A DNA stretch of 64,000 bases, taken from positions 186,001 to 250,000 of the forward strand of contig NZ_WTKP01000006.1 in NCBI RefSeq assembly GCF_009793355.1. Reading direction: 5' to 3'. The position numbers and the translations under genes are program-made. The notes below the pieces were generated by a model. The model saw only the letters and a program-made list of their open reading frames with translations, made no database searches and had not been told where the DNA came from. The DNA is from Vreelandella zhuhanensis (GTDB taxonomy: Bacteria; Pseudomonadota; Gammaproteobacteria; Pseudomonadales; Halomonadaceae). Shown one piece after another: positions 24,941-33,105 of this stretch (position 1 is its first letter; every line of letters starts with the position of its first letter).

Positions 24941-25739
24941 ACGCATTATCCCCAGTCTGGAAACGCACGGACGCGTGATCCGGCTTGCCCGAGGGAAGGT
25001 CGCTCCCGCTTTTGTACCAGAAAATGAAAACCTGCCGTTTTCTCCCTTGCAGCCGGCACAGCCATGGACGCCTACGCTGCAACCGTTATGCTACTGGCAT
25101 GACGAACCTGTTGCACTGAGTCTGGAAGATGCGCCGGGAGACGACTGGATTGATGGACGGCGTTGGTTGGCGCAACTGCCCGAGTCCTGGTTCGGGTTGG
25201 TTTCCACTGCCCTGCAGGTCGCTGCCTGGCTGGAAAATCATCGCTTTTGCGGGCGCTGTGGCGAGCCTTCAAACAAGCTGGAGGCGGAATTTGCCATGCA
25301 TTGCTACGCATGCGGGCATCGTAATTATCCGCGGATTTCCCCTTGTATCATCACCTTGGTGACTTGTGGCGAGGCAATGCTACTGGCACGCAGTCCGCGT
25401 TTTCAAGCGGGGCGCTATTCCACGTTGGCGGGTTTTATCGAGCCAGGCGAGGCGGCTGAAGAAGCCGTGCACCGGGAAGTGTACGAAGAAGTGGGGATAT
25501 ATATTGATCAGGTTCGCTATTACCGTAGCCAGGCATGGCCGTTTCCGCATTCTTTGATGCTGGGCTATTTCGCTGAAGCGACCACACGAAGAATCCGTAT
25601 TGATGGCGTCGAAATCAGCGATGCTGCCTGGTTTTCCCCTCGGCAATTGCCTATTTTACCCCCCATCTTTTCGATTTCCCGGGAATTGATCGAAGTTCAT
25701 CTCAATCGGTGGGCAGATAATACAGAGCTACAAAAGTAG
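24933..25739 (+). CDS. nudC: NADH pyrophosphatase NudC (Nudix hydrolase; NAD-cap decapping)
   Basis: 268 aa from the ATG at 24933; a longer in-frame start at 24864 lies inside dnaQ. The four-cysteine zinc ribbon is CGRCGEPSN and CYACGHRNYPR. The Nudix box is GFIEPGEAAEEAVHREVYEE, and just after it comes the family-specific SQAWPFPHS (consensus SQPWPFPxS). NudC hydrolyses NADH to NMNH and AMP and removes NAD caps from RNA. The overlap with dnaQ suggests one transcript. Confidence 0.95.
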   Translation: MLKRIIPSLETHGRVIRLARGKVAPAFVPENENLPFSPLQPAQPWTPTLQPLCYWHDEPVALSLEDAPGDDWIDGRRWLAQLPESWFGLVSTALQVAAWLENHRFCGRCGEPSNKLEAEFAMHCYACGHRNYPRISPCIITLVTCGEAMLLARSPRFQAGRYSTLAGFIEPGEAAEEAVHREVYEEVGIYIDQVRYYRSQAWPFPHSLMLGYFAEATTRRIRIDGVEISDAAWFSPRQLPILPPIFSISRELIEVHLNRWADNTELQK

Positions 25740-25757
25740 CCCTGCTCCGCGCAGGGC
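25739..25757. terminator. Bidirectional hairpin between nudC and the SCP2 gene
   Basis: GCCCTGC (25739-25745) and GCAGGGC (25751-25757) form a 7-bp GC-rich stem with a 5-base loop directly at the nudC stop, followed by a T-rich stretch. It sits between two convergent genes, so it could stop both transcripts. Confidence 0.55.
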
Positions 25758-25781
25758 ATGTTTTCGCTTTCAACGACTCTC

Positions 25782-26093
25782 TCACTCGGAGGGAAAAAGC
25801 TGGGTAAGCTGAGTGGCCAGCATGACATTGCCGGTTGCCTTGAGCTTGCCAGTCATGAACGCGGTCATGCCGTTGACATCACCACTCATGATACCTTTGA
25901 GCGTGTCGGTGCTAAGGCGCAGGCTGACCGAAGGGTCTTCGTGTTCGCCTTCGTTAATATCCAAGGTACCGTCCTTGACTACCAGATAATGGCTGTCGGC
26001 ATCGGTAAAATGAAACTGAAAAACCTCATCCATATTGGCGGCGGCTTGCGGATTGAAGCGAGCTTGCAATTTTTCCAGGGTGTTGGTTGACAT
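25782..26093 (-). CDS. SCP2 sterol-binding-domain protein
   Basis: 103 aa from the ATG at 26093; an in-frame upstream ATG at 26135 is less likely because the shorter form is standard. The chain matches the SCP2 fold found in small bacterial lipid carriers: VFQFHFTDADSHYLVVKDGTLDI, then DPSVSLRLSTDTLKGIMSG, then AFMTGKLKATGNVMLATQL. Such proteins bind fatty acyl or other hydrophobic ligands in the cytoplasm. It is convergent with nudC and divergent from sohB. The specific ligand cannot be read. Confidence 0.9.
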   Translation of the reverse strand: MSTNTLEKLQARFNPQAAANMDEVFQFHFTDADSHYLVVKDGTLDINEGEHEDPSVSLRLSTDTLKGIMSGDVNGMTAFMTGKLKATGNVMLATQLTQLFPSE

Positions 26094-26264
26094 CGTTACA
26101 CTCTCTATCTGTCTGGTAGTTTTAGTGGGGAGCACCGATAGGCGGTGACAGGGGCTTGTGCGAGGTTATTTCAAACATTCGTTTCAATCAAGCGCTCTGA
26201 GGTAATATCGTTAAGTGAAGCATGCAGTTGCGGCTTTTACACAGGCTCGCCAAAGGAGAAGAGC

Positions 26265-27308
26265 ATGAATGAATGGGCGGTTGATATAGGTACTTTCGTT
26301 GTTCAGGTAATTATCGTGGTGATGTTAGTGGGGGGAGGACTATTGCTCCTGCTGCGGTCACGTCATGAATCCAGTGAACAGCTGACATTGCACATCGAAA
26401 CGCTCAATGATCAGCGTCGCTACCGTCGACGTCGGTTGGCAATCGCAGCTACCTCGCTTTCCCAGCGCAAAAGCTTGATCAAGTCATTTCGCCGGGACGA
26501 TAAGGCCAAACAAAAAGGCAAAGGCGACGCCGCCAAGGGAGCTGAACCCGCCAGGGTGTGGGTGCTGGATTTTCATGGCGATCTCAAAGCCTCGGCGACG
26601 GAGCATTTTGCCGAAGAAATCTCAGCCGTGCTGGATGTCGCCGAACGCCACGATGAAGTGGTGATACGCCTGGAATCGGGGGGAGGGCTCGTGCACGCCT
26701 ACGGTTTGGCTGCTGCCCAGATGGATCGCTTACGCGAAGCCGGCCTCAAGACGGTGGTATGTGTGGACAAGGTCGCGGCCAGCGGGGGATATCTGATGGC
26801 ATGTACGGCCAGTGAGGTACGTGCTGCTCCCTTTGCGGTGCTGGGCTCAATCGGTGTAGTGGCTCAAGTACCCAATATTCATCGTTTGCTCAAGCGCCAT
26901 GACATCGATGTGGAATTGCTGACCGCAGGCAAGTACAAGCGTACCTTGACGATCATTGGGGAGAATACCCAAGAAGGCCGGGAAAAGTTTATTGAAGACC
27001 TGGAGGATACCCATCGGCTGTTCAAGGAATACGTCGCCAAGCGGCGTCCATCCATGGACATTGAATCGGTGGCAACCGGCGAGATCTGGTATGGAAGCGA
27101 AGCGGTGGGTAAGGGTCTGATCGATGCGCTGGGGACCAGCGAAGCTTATCTGGTCGAGCGCATGCAAGCCTCGCGTGTGCTGTCGGTGAAGCTTGAACCA
27201 CCCAAGACCATGAGCAACAGGCTGGGGCTGGCTATCTCGACCGCAGCAGAGAGCGTCTTGCTCAAGGGTATGGGATTGCTGGAGGCGAGCCGTTGGCACA
27301 AGCAATGA
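26265..27308 (+). CDS. sohB: SohB-like inner-membrane serine peptidase (S49 family)
   Basis: 347 aa from the ATG at 26265 (AAGGAGAA 4 bases upstream); the longer in-frame start at 26145 has no ribosome site. A transmembrane helix lies at residues 10-30. The S49 domain follows: VVIRLESGGGLVHAYGLAA, KVAASGGYLMAC with the nucleophilic serine, AVLGSIGVVAQVPN, and YKRTLTIIGENT with the catalytic lysine. The EIWYGSEAVGKGLIDALG segment is typical of SppA/SohB. The protein is predicted to face the periplasm and degrade membrane or signal-peptide fragments. Confidence 0.93.
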   Translation: MNEWAVDIGTFVVQVIIVVMLVGGGLLLLLRSRHESSEQLTLHIETLNDQRRYRRRRLAIAATSLSQRKSLIKSFRRDDKAKQKGKGDAAKGAEPARVWVLDFHGDLKASATEHFAEEISAVLDVAERHDEVVIRLESGGGLVHAYGLAAAQMDRLREAGLKTVVCVDKVAASGGYLMACTASEVRAAPFAVLGSIGVVAQVPNIHRLLKRHDIDVELLTAGKYKRTLTIIGENTQEGREKFIEDLEDTHRLFKEYVAKRRPSMDIESVATGEIWYGSEAVGKGLIDALGTSEAYLVERMQASRVLSVKLEPPKTMSNRLGLAISTAAESVLLKGMGLLEASRWHKQ

Positions 27309-27366
27309 GCCAGGCTGTTAATCGGCATTGCCCAGGCTAACCTAACGCTGTGTCGGTCTGTATGCG

Positions 27367-27690
27367 CTATTCCGCCGCATAATGCTGCGCCAATGCCTCC
27401 AGGATGGCATTGGCGCTTTGGCTGGTCAGCGAATAAAAGATGGTTTGGGATTCTCGGCGCGTGGTGACCAGACCATCATTGCGCAAGATGGCCAGATGCT
27501 GCGAAAGCGCCGACTGGCTCAAGGCCAGCTGTTGATTGATCTGGGTGACCGATAATTCCTGGTTCGCCAGTAGGCACAATATCTGTAGACGTTTCTCATT
27601 GGCCATTGCCTTGAGCAGGCGAGTCCCCTGAGCAATGGCGTGCCCGTCTTGTTGCAGCAGGCGCGAAGCGGCGTTGGTTGAAGAGGGCAT
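27367..27690 (-). CDS. ArsR/SmtB-family winged-helix regulator
   Basis: 107 aa. LLKAMANEKRLQILCLL is the first helix set. LSVTQINQQLALSQSALSQHLAILRNDGLV is the HTH, and TTRRESQTIFYSLTSQSA is the wing. A single cysteine (C-L-L after RLQI) sits where sulphide-responsive BigR/SqrR-type members have their first sensing cysteine, but no second one is seen, so the signal is unclear. It is divergent from prpE across a 295-base gap rich in AT. It may control itself or neighbouring genes. Confidence 0.88.
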   Translation of the reverse strand: MPSSTNAASRLLQQDGHAIAQGTRLLKAMANEKRLQILCLLANQELSVTQINQQLALSQSALSQHLAILRNDGLVTTRRESQTIFYSLTSQSANAILEALAQHYAAE

Positions 27691-27985
27691 GACGATCTCC
27701 CAGCCTATGGAATAATGACCCGAGGCATGGCGTAAGTGGTTGAGGAACCAGCGCTTATCGCGTGGATTACATTTTTATCAATTATGCTTTAATGATCAAT
27801 AATTTAATCTGCTATGTCCAAGCGATTGTTTAACGATGTATCAATGGTGTGAGTTTTTTTGATGTCGACAATCCTGCTTGGCTACTTGCCCCTTTAGTCG
27901 CTTTTTAGCCCATAGTATGAAGGTAAAGCGGCTGTTTTCTTTCTAGACTGTCAACAATCATTGCCATCTGGAAGACAAGCTACCC

Positions 27986-29896
27986 ATGAGCCGCTATCAA
28001 CAAGAATTTACTCGTTCCATTGAGCAGCCAGAAACGTTCTGGGCAGAACAGGCGAAACGCATTCCCTGGTTCACGCCTCCGTCCACCATCCTTTCCTATG
28101 ATGACCAGCAGCATGCTCGCTGGTTTGCCGATGGAGAAATGAATATCTGCCATGCGGCTCTCGATCATCATGTGGATCAAGGCCGTGGCGATCAGGCTGC
28201 CATCTATTGGGATTCTCCCGTCACCCAAAGCAAGAAGGTCATCAGCTACCGTGAAATGCGCGATCAAGTAGCTCATTTTGCCGGTGCGCTAAAAAATCTG
28301 GGCGTTGAAAAAGGTGATCGCGTCATCATTTACATGCCCATGGTGCCTGAGGCGCTGGTAGCCATGTATGCCTGTGCTCGGCTCGGGGCAGTGCATTCGG
28401 TGGTGTTCGGCGGTTTTGCGCCGCACGAGCTTGCGATACGTATTGACGATGCCAAGCCTAAGGTGGTGATAGCGGCTTCCTGTGGGGTTGAAGTCAATAA
28501 GGTATTGCCTTACAAGCCAATCATTGACGACGCCATCAAGCAGAGCACCCATCAACCGTCAGCCTGTGTGATCTTTCAACGTGACCAGGGTGTCGCTGAA
28601 TTGGGACCGAAAGACCATGACTGGGCTGAGCTGGTAAAAGCCGCCGACTTTACCGATTGCGTCCCGGTCATGGGTACCGACCCGCTGTACATTCTTTACA
28701 CCTCGGGCACGACGGGCAAGCCCAAAGGGGTGGTGCGCGATACTGCCGGCTACGCGGTAGCGCTTGCATATTCGATGGAAGCGATCTATGACATGGCGCC
28801 CGGTGAGGTCTTTTTCTCCGCGTCGGACGTCGGCTGGGTGGTGGGGCATTCCTATATCGTTTATGCCCCTTTGCTGCGGGGTTGCACCACGGTGGTTTAC
28901 GAAGGCAAACCGGTAAAGACCCCGGATGCCGGAGCGTTCTGGCGCTTGATCGAGGAATACAAGGTCAAGAGCTTTTTCACCGCACCCACCGCGTTTCGTG
29001 CCATCAAGAAAGAAGACCCGGATGCCAAGCTGCTTGAGCAATACGATATCAGTAGCATGAAGGCTTTATACCTGGCGGGTGAGCGATTGGATCCACCGAC
29101 ATTCCATTGGCTGGATGATCTGCTGGATGTGCCAGTCATCGACCATTGGTGGCAAACCGAAACCGGCTGGCCGATTGCCGCCAATCCACGCGGCATCGAA
29201 GCCATGCCTACCAAGGCCGGTTCCGCCACGGTGCCGGTGCCCGGGTTCAACGTTCAGATCCTCGACCGTGAAGCCGAGCAGGCCGAGCCCATGACCCAGG
29301 GCAGTGTGGTGATCAAACAGCCGCTGCCACCCGGTTGCCTGGTCGGTGTGTGGGGAGATCCCCAGCGCTTCCATAGCGCTTACATGGCAGCGTTCCCAGG
29401 TTACTATCTGACCGGTGACGGTGGTTTTTTCGATGAAGACGGGTACTTGTTCATCATGGGGCGTACCGATGATGTGATCAACATTGCCGGTCATCGCTTG
29501 TCGACCGGTGAAATGGAAGAAGTGGTCGGCGCCCATCCGGCGGTAGCGGAATGCGCGGTAATTGGCATTCATGATGAACTGAAAGGGCAGTTGCCTGTCG
29601 GGCTGGTGATTCCCAAGGATGGTTTCGATGGCGATGAGGCGGCGCTGGAAAAGGAATTGATCGCCTTGGTGCGGGATCAGATCGGACCGATTGCTTGCTT
29701 CAAGCAAGTGCTGGTGGTCAACCGTTTGCCCAAGACGCGTTCGGGCAAGATTCTGCGTAAATTGCTGCGCAATATCGCCGATGGCAAGGAGTATGGCCTG
29801 CCTTCTACCATTGACGACCCGTCGAGCTTACAGGATGTGCATGACGCCATGCGTGAGCGTGACGTAGGTTCCTCCACCAAGGCGCAGCCCATCTGA
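27986..29896 (+). CDS. prpE: Propionyl-CoA synthetase
   Basis: 636-aa acyl-CoA synthetase of the ANL superfamily. YTSGTTGKPKGVVRDTAGYA is the phosphate-binding loop plus the RD-x-x-GYAVAL extension that marks PrpE/ACSS3 rather than Acs. HWWQTETGWPI and the hinge YLTGDGGFFDEDGYLFIMGR follow, and TRSGKILRKLLRNI carries the catalytic lysine. It activates propionate (and acetate less well) to the CoA thioester through an acyl-adenylate. No methylcitrate-cycle genes are adjacent here. An intrinsic terminator follows at 29990. Confidence 0.92.
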   Translation: MSRYQQEFTRSIEQPETFWAEQAKRIPWFTPPSTILSYDDQQHARWFADGEMNICHAALDHHVDQGRGDQAAIYWDSPVTQSKKVISYREMRDQVAHFAGALKNLGVEKGDRVIIYMPMVPEALVAMYACARLGAVHSVVFGGFAPHELAIRIDDAKPKVVIAASCGVEVNKVLPYKPIIDDAIKQSTHQPSACVIFQRDQGVAELGPKDHDWAELVKAADFTDCVPVMGTDPLYILYTSGTTGKPKGVVRDTAGYAVALAYSMEAIYDMAPGEVFFSASDVGWVVGHSYIVYAPLLRGCTTVVYEGKPVKTPDAGAFWRLIEEYKVKSFFTAPTAFRAIKKEDPDAKLLEQYDISSMKALYLAGERLDPPTFHWLDDLLDVPVIDHWWQTETGWPIAANPRGIEAMPTKAGSATVPVPGFNVQILDREAEQAEPMTQGSVVIKQPLPPGCLVGVWGDPQRFHSAYMAAFPGYYLTGDGGFFDEDGYLFIMGRTDDVINIAGHRLSTGEMEEVVGAHPAVAECAVIGIHDELKGQLPVGLVIPKDGFDGDEAALEKELIALVRDQIGPIACFKQVLVVNRLPKTRSGKILRKLLRNIADGKEYGLPSTIDDPSSLQDVHDAMRERDVGSSTKAQPI

Positions 29897-29989
29897 TCGC
29901 TTAAGGCGCGATGTGATTGTTCAAGGCCTAGATAGCCTTCGGGCCGAGAGTTCTATAGTCTTTTGCGCCAAGCTATCATCTTCTACCCC

Positions 29990-30018
29990 AAGCCACCTCT
30001 GCGGCGGTGGCTTTCTTT
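29990..30018 (+). terminator. Intrinsic terminator after prpE
   Basis: AAGCCACC (29990-29997) pairs perfectly with GGTGGCTT (30006-30013), giving an 8-bp stem with an 8-base loop, followed by TCTTTC. It lies about 95 bases after the prpE stop. Confidence 0.7.
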
Positions 30019-30093
30019 CGTCGATCGCTTGCGTATAATGCCAGCGCATCAAGCCGTCTTGGTTGTGTTGTAGTGCAACAAGTCGCCCTGTGT

Positions 30094-30137
30094 CAGGAGG
30101 GTTCCCTCACCCCTCTGTTGTTGTTCAAAAAGGATAA
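30094..30137 (+). promoter_or_regulatory. Candidate preQ1-I riboswitch in the leader of the queuosine-precursor transporter
   Basis: Stem P1 can form between GAGGG (30097-30101) and CCCTC (30111-30115). The loop TTCCCTCAC matches the UUCC-containing L1 of preQ1-I aptamers. A 3' A-rich tail AAAAAGGATAA (30127-30137) can place its GGA (30132-30134) against loop TCC (30103-30105) to form the H-type pseudoknot. The same AAGGA is the ribosome site of the ATG at 30144, so ligand binding would hide it and lower translation. Class I preQ1 riboswitches are known upstream of YhhQ/COG1738 transporters. Fold and gene context agree; the match was made by eye. Confidence 0.6.
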
Positions 30138-30143
30138 CCTACC

Positions 30144-30815
30144 ATGTTTGTTTTATCTGAAACGCAGCGCCGCCGTTGTCTCGCCCTGATGGTCACCTTC
30201 CATATTTTGGTGATCGCAGCGAGTAATTATCTCGTGCAGTTACCTTTTACCTTGTTCGGGTTACATACCACCTGGGGCGCGTTCAGCTTTCCCTTCATTT
30301 TTCTGGCCACTGACTTGACTGTGCGGCTGTTTGGCAAGGAAGCCGCACGAGCGACTATCATGCGGGTGATGCTGCCTGCACTGTTTGTGTCTTACGTGGT
30401 GTCGGTCGTTTTTCCTCGCGGCAGCTTCGTGGGTATCGAGGCCTTGGGGGAGTGGAATCTTTTCGTGGCACGTATCGCCCTGGCCAGTTTCATGGCCTAT
30501 GTGCTGGGCCAGCTGCTGGATGTCCGGGTGTTCGATCGCTTGCGCCACTTGGCGTGGTGGGTCGCGCCAGCCTTTTCCACGGTGTTGGGTAATCTTGCGG
30601 ATACCTTCGCTTTTTTCTCCATGGCCTTTTACAACAGCCCCGACCCGTTCATGGCTGCCAACTGGGTTGAAATCGCCGTGGTGGATTACGTGATTAAACT
30701 GGGTATCAGCCTGCTGTTCTTCTTGCCGCTTTACGGCATCTTGTTGGCGTGGCTTTCTCGACGGCTGGTTACGTTGACGGGGAATCAGGATGTTGCGCCG
30801 CTTGCAGCTCGCTGA
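30144..30815 (+). CDS. yhhQ: Queuosine precursor transporter (YhhQ/COG1738 family)
   Basis: 223 aa, integral membrane protein with about six hydrophobic segments. Family features include the opening LVTFHILVIAASNY, FPFIFLATDLTVRLFGKEAARATIMRVM, and AFSTVLGNLADTFAFFSMAFY near the fourth to fifth helix. In E. coli YhhQ takes up 7-cyano-7-deazaguanine and 7-aminomethyl-7-deazaguanine for queuosine salvage in tRNA. The candidate preQ1 riboswitch directly before the start supports this substrate. Confidence 0.92.
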   Translation: MFVLSETQRRRCLALMVTFHILVIAASNYLVQLPFTLFGLHTTWGAFSFPFIFLATDLTVRLFGKEAARATIMRVMLPALFVSYVVSVVFPRGSFVGIEALGEWNLFVARIALASFMAYVLGQLLDVRVFDRLRHLAWWVAPAFSTVLGNLADTFAFFSMAFYNSPDPFMAANWVEIAVVDYVIKLGISLLFFLPLYGILLAWLSRRLVTLTGNQDVAPLAAR

Positions 30816-30850
30816 CGGGCCATCGTTATAACCCAATGAAAGGAGTCAAG

Positions 30851-31675
30851 ATGTCACGCCAAGACTCAGCGCTTTCCCTGCATTATCTGGATTCAGGGGA
30901 GCCGGAAGGAAATACACAGAACACCTTGCCGTTAGTGGTCGTCCACGGCCTTCTGGGAAGTGCCGACAACTGGCGTTCACATCTCAAGGTCTGGCAGGCG
31001 TCTCGCCGAGTGATCGCGGTTGACCTGCGCAATCACGGCCGTTCGCCGCATGCCAAGGGAATGAGCTACCAGGAGATGAGCGGGGATGTGCTGGCGCTGT
31101 TGGATCAGCTAGGGATCGAGCAAGCCCATCTTCTCGGGCATTCCATGGGCGGAAAGGTGGTGATCAGCGTGGCACGCTTGGCACCCCAGCGGGTGGCGTC
31201 CTTGCTGGTAGCGGACATTGCACCGGTAGCCTATTCGCATGGCCATGACAGGGTGTTCGCCGGTTTGCGTCGTCTTGAAGCGGGCAAGCCCAAGAATCGT
31301 CGCGAAGCGGATGAGCTTCTGGCCGAGCATGTCGAAGAGCGAGCCGTGCGTCTGTTTCTAGCCACCAATCTGGTGCGCAATGATGAGGAAGGTGCTCTTA
31401 CCTTGCGTATTGGGCTTGATGAGATAATCGAGGGCTATCCGGATCTCATGCAGTTGCCGGCAGGAAATCAGCCTTACGAGGGGCCGACCCTGATACTGCG
31501 AGGTGCTAATTCCGATTATGTCACTGACGAGATGCTGCCAGCGACCCGCGAGATGCTGCCCCGTACGAGAGTAGTGACACTCAAGAACGCTGGCCATTGG
31601 TTGCATGCCGAACAGTCCGAAGCGTTTCAGGAAGCCGTGCGAGTATTTCTGGCGGCGCAATCTGACAGTGCCTGA
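30851..31675 (+). CDS. ybfF: Alpha/beta hydrolase, YbfF-like esterase
   Basis: 274 aa from the ATG at 30851, with AAGGAG 6 bases upstream; an in-frame start at 30749 would overlap the transporter gene. Typical alpha/beta hydrolase: oxyanion-hole HGLLGSADNW, nucleophile elbow GHSMGGKV, and catalytic histidine in AGHWLHAEQ. The string VIAVDLRNHGRSPHA is characteristic of YbfF/PE10-type short-chain acyl esterases. Cytoplasmic. It lies 35 bases after the transporter and may share its mRNA. Confidence 0.88.
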   Translation: MSRQDSALSLHYLDSGEPEGNTQNTLPLVVVHGLLGSADNWRSHLKVWQASRRVIAVDLRNHGRSPHAKGMSYQEMSGDVLALLDQLGIEQAHLLGHSMGGKVVISVARLAPQRVASLLVADIAPVAYSHGHDRVFAGLRRLEAGKPKNRREADELLAEHVEERAVRLFLATNLVRNDEEGALTLRIGLDEIIEGYPDLMQLPAGNQPYEGPTLILRGANSDYVTDEMLPATREMLPRTRVVTLKNAGHWLHAEQSEAFQEAVRVFLAAQSDSA

Positions 31676-31689
31676 TTGCGCCGGTTCGA

Positions 31690-33081
31690 TCACGCAAGCT
31701 CGACCACGTCGAGTTGATGTTGTTGGCTGTCGCGCAGAAAGCGATTGAGAATACGGTAGCTGTCGACATCAAATTGCGGAGTAGCCACTTGAAGGCGTCT
31801 TGCGGCCTCAAGGGTGAGGGCGCTGCCCAAGTAACGCCAGTGTTCCACGACATGCCAACCACCGGTCTTACTGGCAGGGTGATGCTCACCGATGGCAATG
31901 CGTCCTTGCCAAGGCCATGCCTGGAGCTGCAAGCGTGCCATGGCCTCCCGGGCACGCCGACTATGCTGGGGTAACGATTCCACGCCGGTGCAAGCGCCGC
32001 AACACTTGCCCAGCTGATTGGCAAAACAGCGCCCCCGGCCTTTTTCCAGCCCTATCACCTGAGGGCACAATCGCTCCTCATCGACAATCTGTTTCAGTGC
32101 GGCGCGGGCTTTCCTGGCACTGCGGAACAGGCCATACAGCACCGGGCCTGACACCTGATTGAGTTGTGTTTCATTGCTTAGTTGTGGCTGAGGCGATTTG
32201 TCCGGCCAATACCAACTGTACAGGTTGCCTTGGCGTCGCAATTGGCGGTTCATGATGGGCATCAATTCCTTGATCAAGTGGGCTTCGCGTAGCTGAGCCC
32301 CCAGGTCACCGCTGGCTTCTTCCCATTCGATATGTTGCACCTGCTGCGCCAGGCGCATCTCCTTGTCATCCTGATGATCGCGCTGGAAATGCCCCAGCAC
32401 CCGGCTGCGTAGATTGACGCTCTTGCCCACGTAAAGCGGTAAGCGATTATGACCGTACAGGAGGTATACGCCGGGTAAGGAGGGGATGTCGTTGAGCAGA
32501 TCAGGCTTCAGGTGAACGGGTAAGCTTCTATTTTTGCGTTCGGTTTCCAGCAGTGAAGCCAAGGTATCGTCGGGTAGGGTGGCGTGCCAGTGTTGCCAGA
32601 GTTTCCATAGCGCTTGGGCATCGGCCTCGGCACGGTGACGCAAGGCATGGGGAATTCCATGCTGCTTGAGCAGCGCGCCCAGATTGTGCTCAGGTTGTTG
32701 CGGAGCCAGGCGGCGAGACAAGCGCAGAGTACAGATCACCTCGGCCCGATAGGCAATACCGGCACGCTTGAATTCGTTACGCAGAAAACTGTGATCAAAG
32801 CGTGCATTATGCGCGACTAGTCGAGCCTCGCCGAGCCACTCCTGAAGGGCCGAAGCGATATCGCCAAACCTCGGGGCCTCCGCCAGCAACGTATCGGTAA
32901 TGCCGGTTAATTCGGCAATAGCGGCAGGGACCCGGCATTCCGGGTAAATCAAGCTGCTCCAGCGGGCCACCTCTCGGCCATCCACGACTTTCAGCGCCGC
33001 GATTTCGGTGATTCTATCTCGGGTGCTACGAGTGCCGGTGGTTTCCAGGTCGATAAATACCAAAGGTTCGGTCGCTGGCAT
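31690..33081 (-). CDS. DnaQ-like exonuclease fused to a UvrC-type GIY-YIG nuclease (Cho-like)
   Basis: 463 aa. Residues 1-170 are a DEDDh exonuclease: FIDLETTGTRS (DxE), LVAHNARFDHSFL and HRAEADAQAL (H-x4-D). Residues 195-290 are the GIY-YIG domain of the UvrC/Cho type (LPGVYLLYGHNRLPLYVGKS, then LRSRVLGHFQ). The C-terminal third resembles the remainder of such proteins, with CCGAC. E. coli has the GIY part alone as Cho, which makes 3' incisions in repair; the exonuclease fusion is a known arrangement in other bacteria. Convergent with the esterase gene. Confidence 0.9.
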   Translation of the reverse strand: MPATEPLVFIDLETTGTRSTRDRITEIAALKVVDGREVARWSSLIYPECRVPAAIAELTGITDTLLAEAPRFGDIASALQEWLGEARLVAHNARFDHSFLRNEFKRAGIAYRAEVICTLRLSRRLAPQQPEHNLGALLKQHGIPHALRHRAEADAQALWKLWQHWHATLPDDTLASLLETERKNRSLPVHLKPDLLNDIPSLPGVYLLYGHNRLPLYVGKSVNLRSRVLGHFQRDHQDDKEMRLAQQVQHIEWEEASGDLGAQLREAHLIKELMPIMNRQLRRQGNLYSWYWPDKSPQPQLSNETQLNQVSGPVLYGLFRSARKARAALKQIVDEERLCPQVIGLEKGRGRCFANQLGKCCGACTGVESLPQHSRRAREAMARLQLQAWPWQGRIAIGEHHPASKTGGWHVVEHWRYLGSALTLEAARRLQVATPQFDVDSYRILNRFLRDSQQHQLDVVELA

Positions 33082-33105
33082 TGCTCAAGTATCGCCTCAA
33101 GAAAA

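Noticed and set aside
27850-27985. Possible sigma-54 promoter before prpE
   Set aside because: TGGC and TTGC elements are present but the spacing between GG and GC is 6, not 10.
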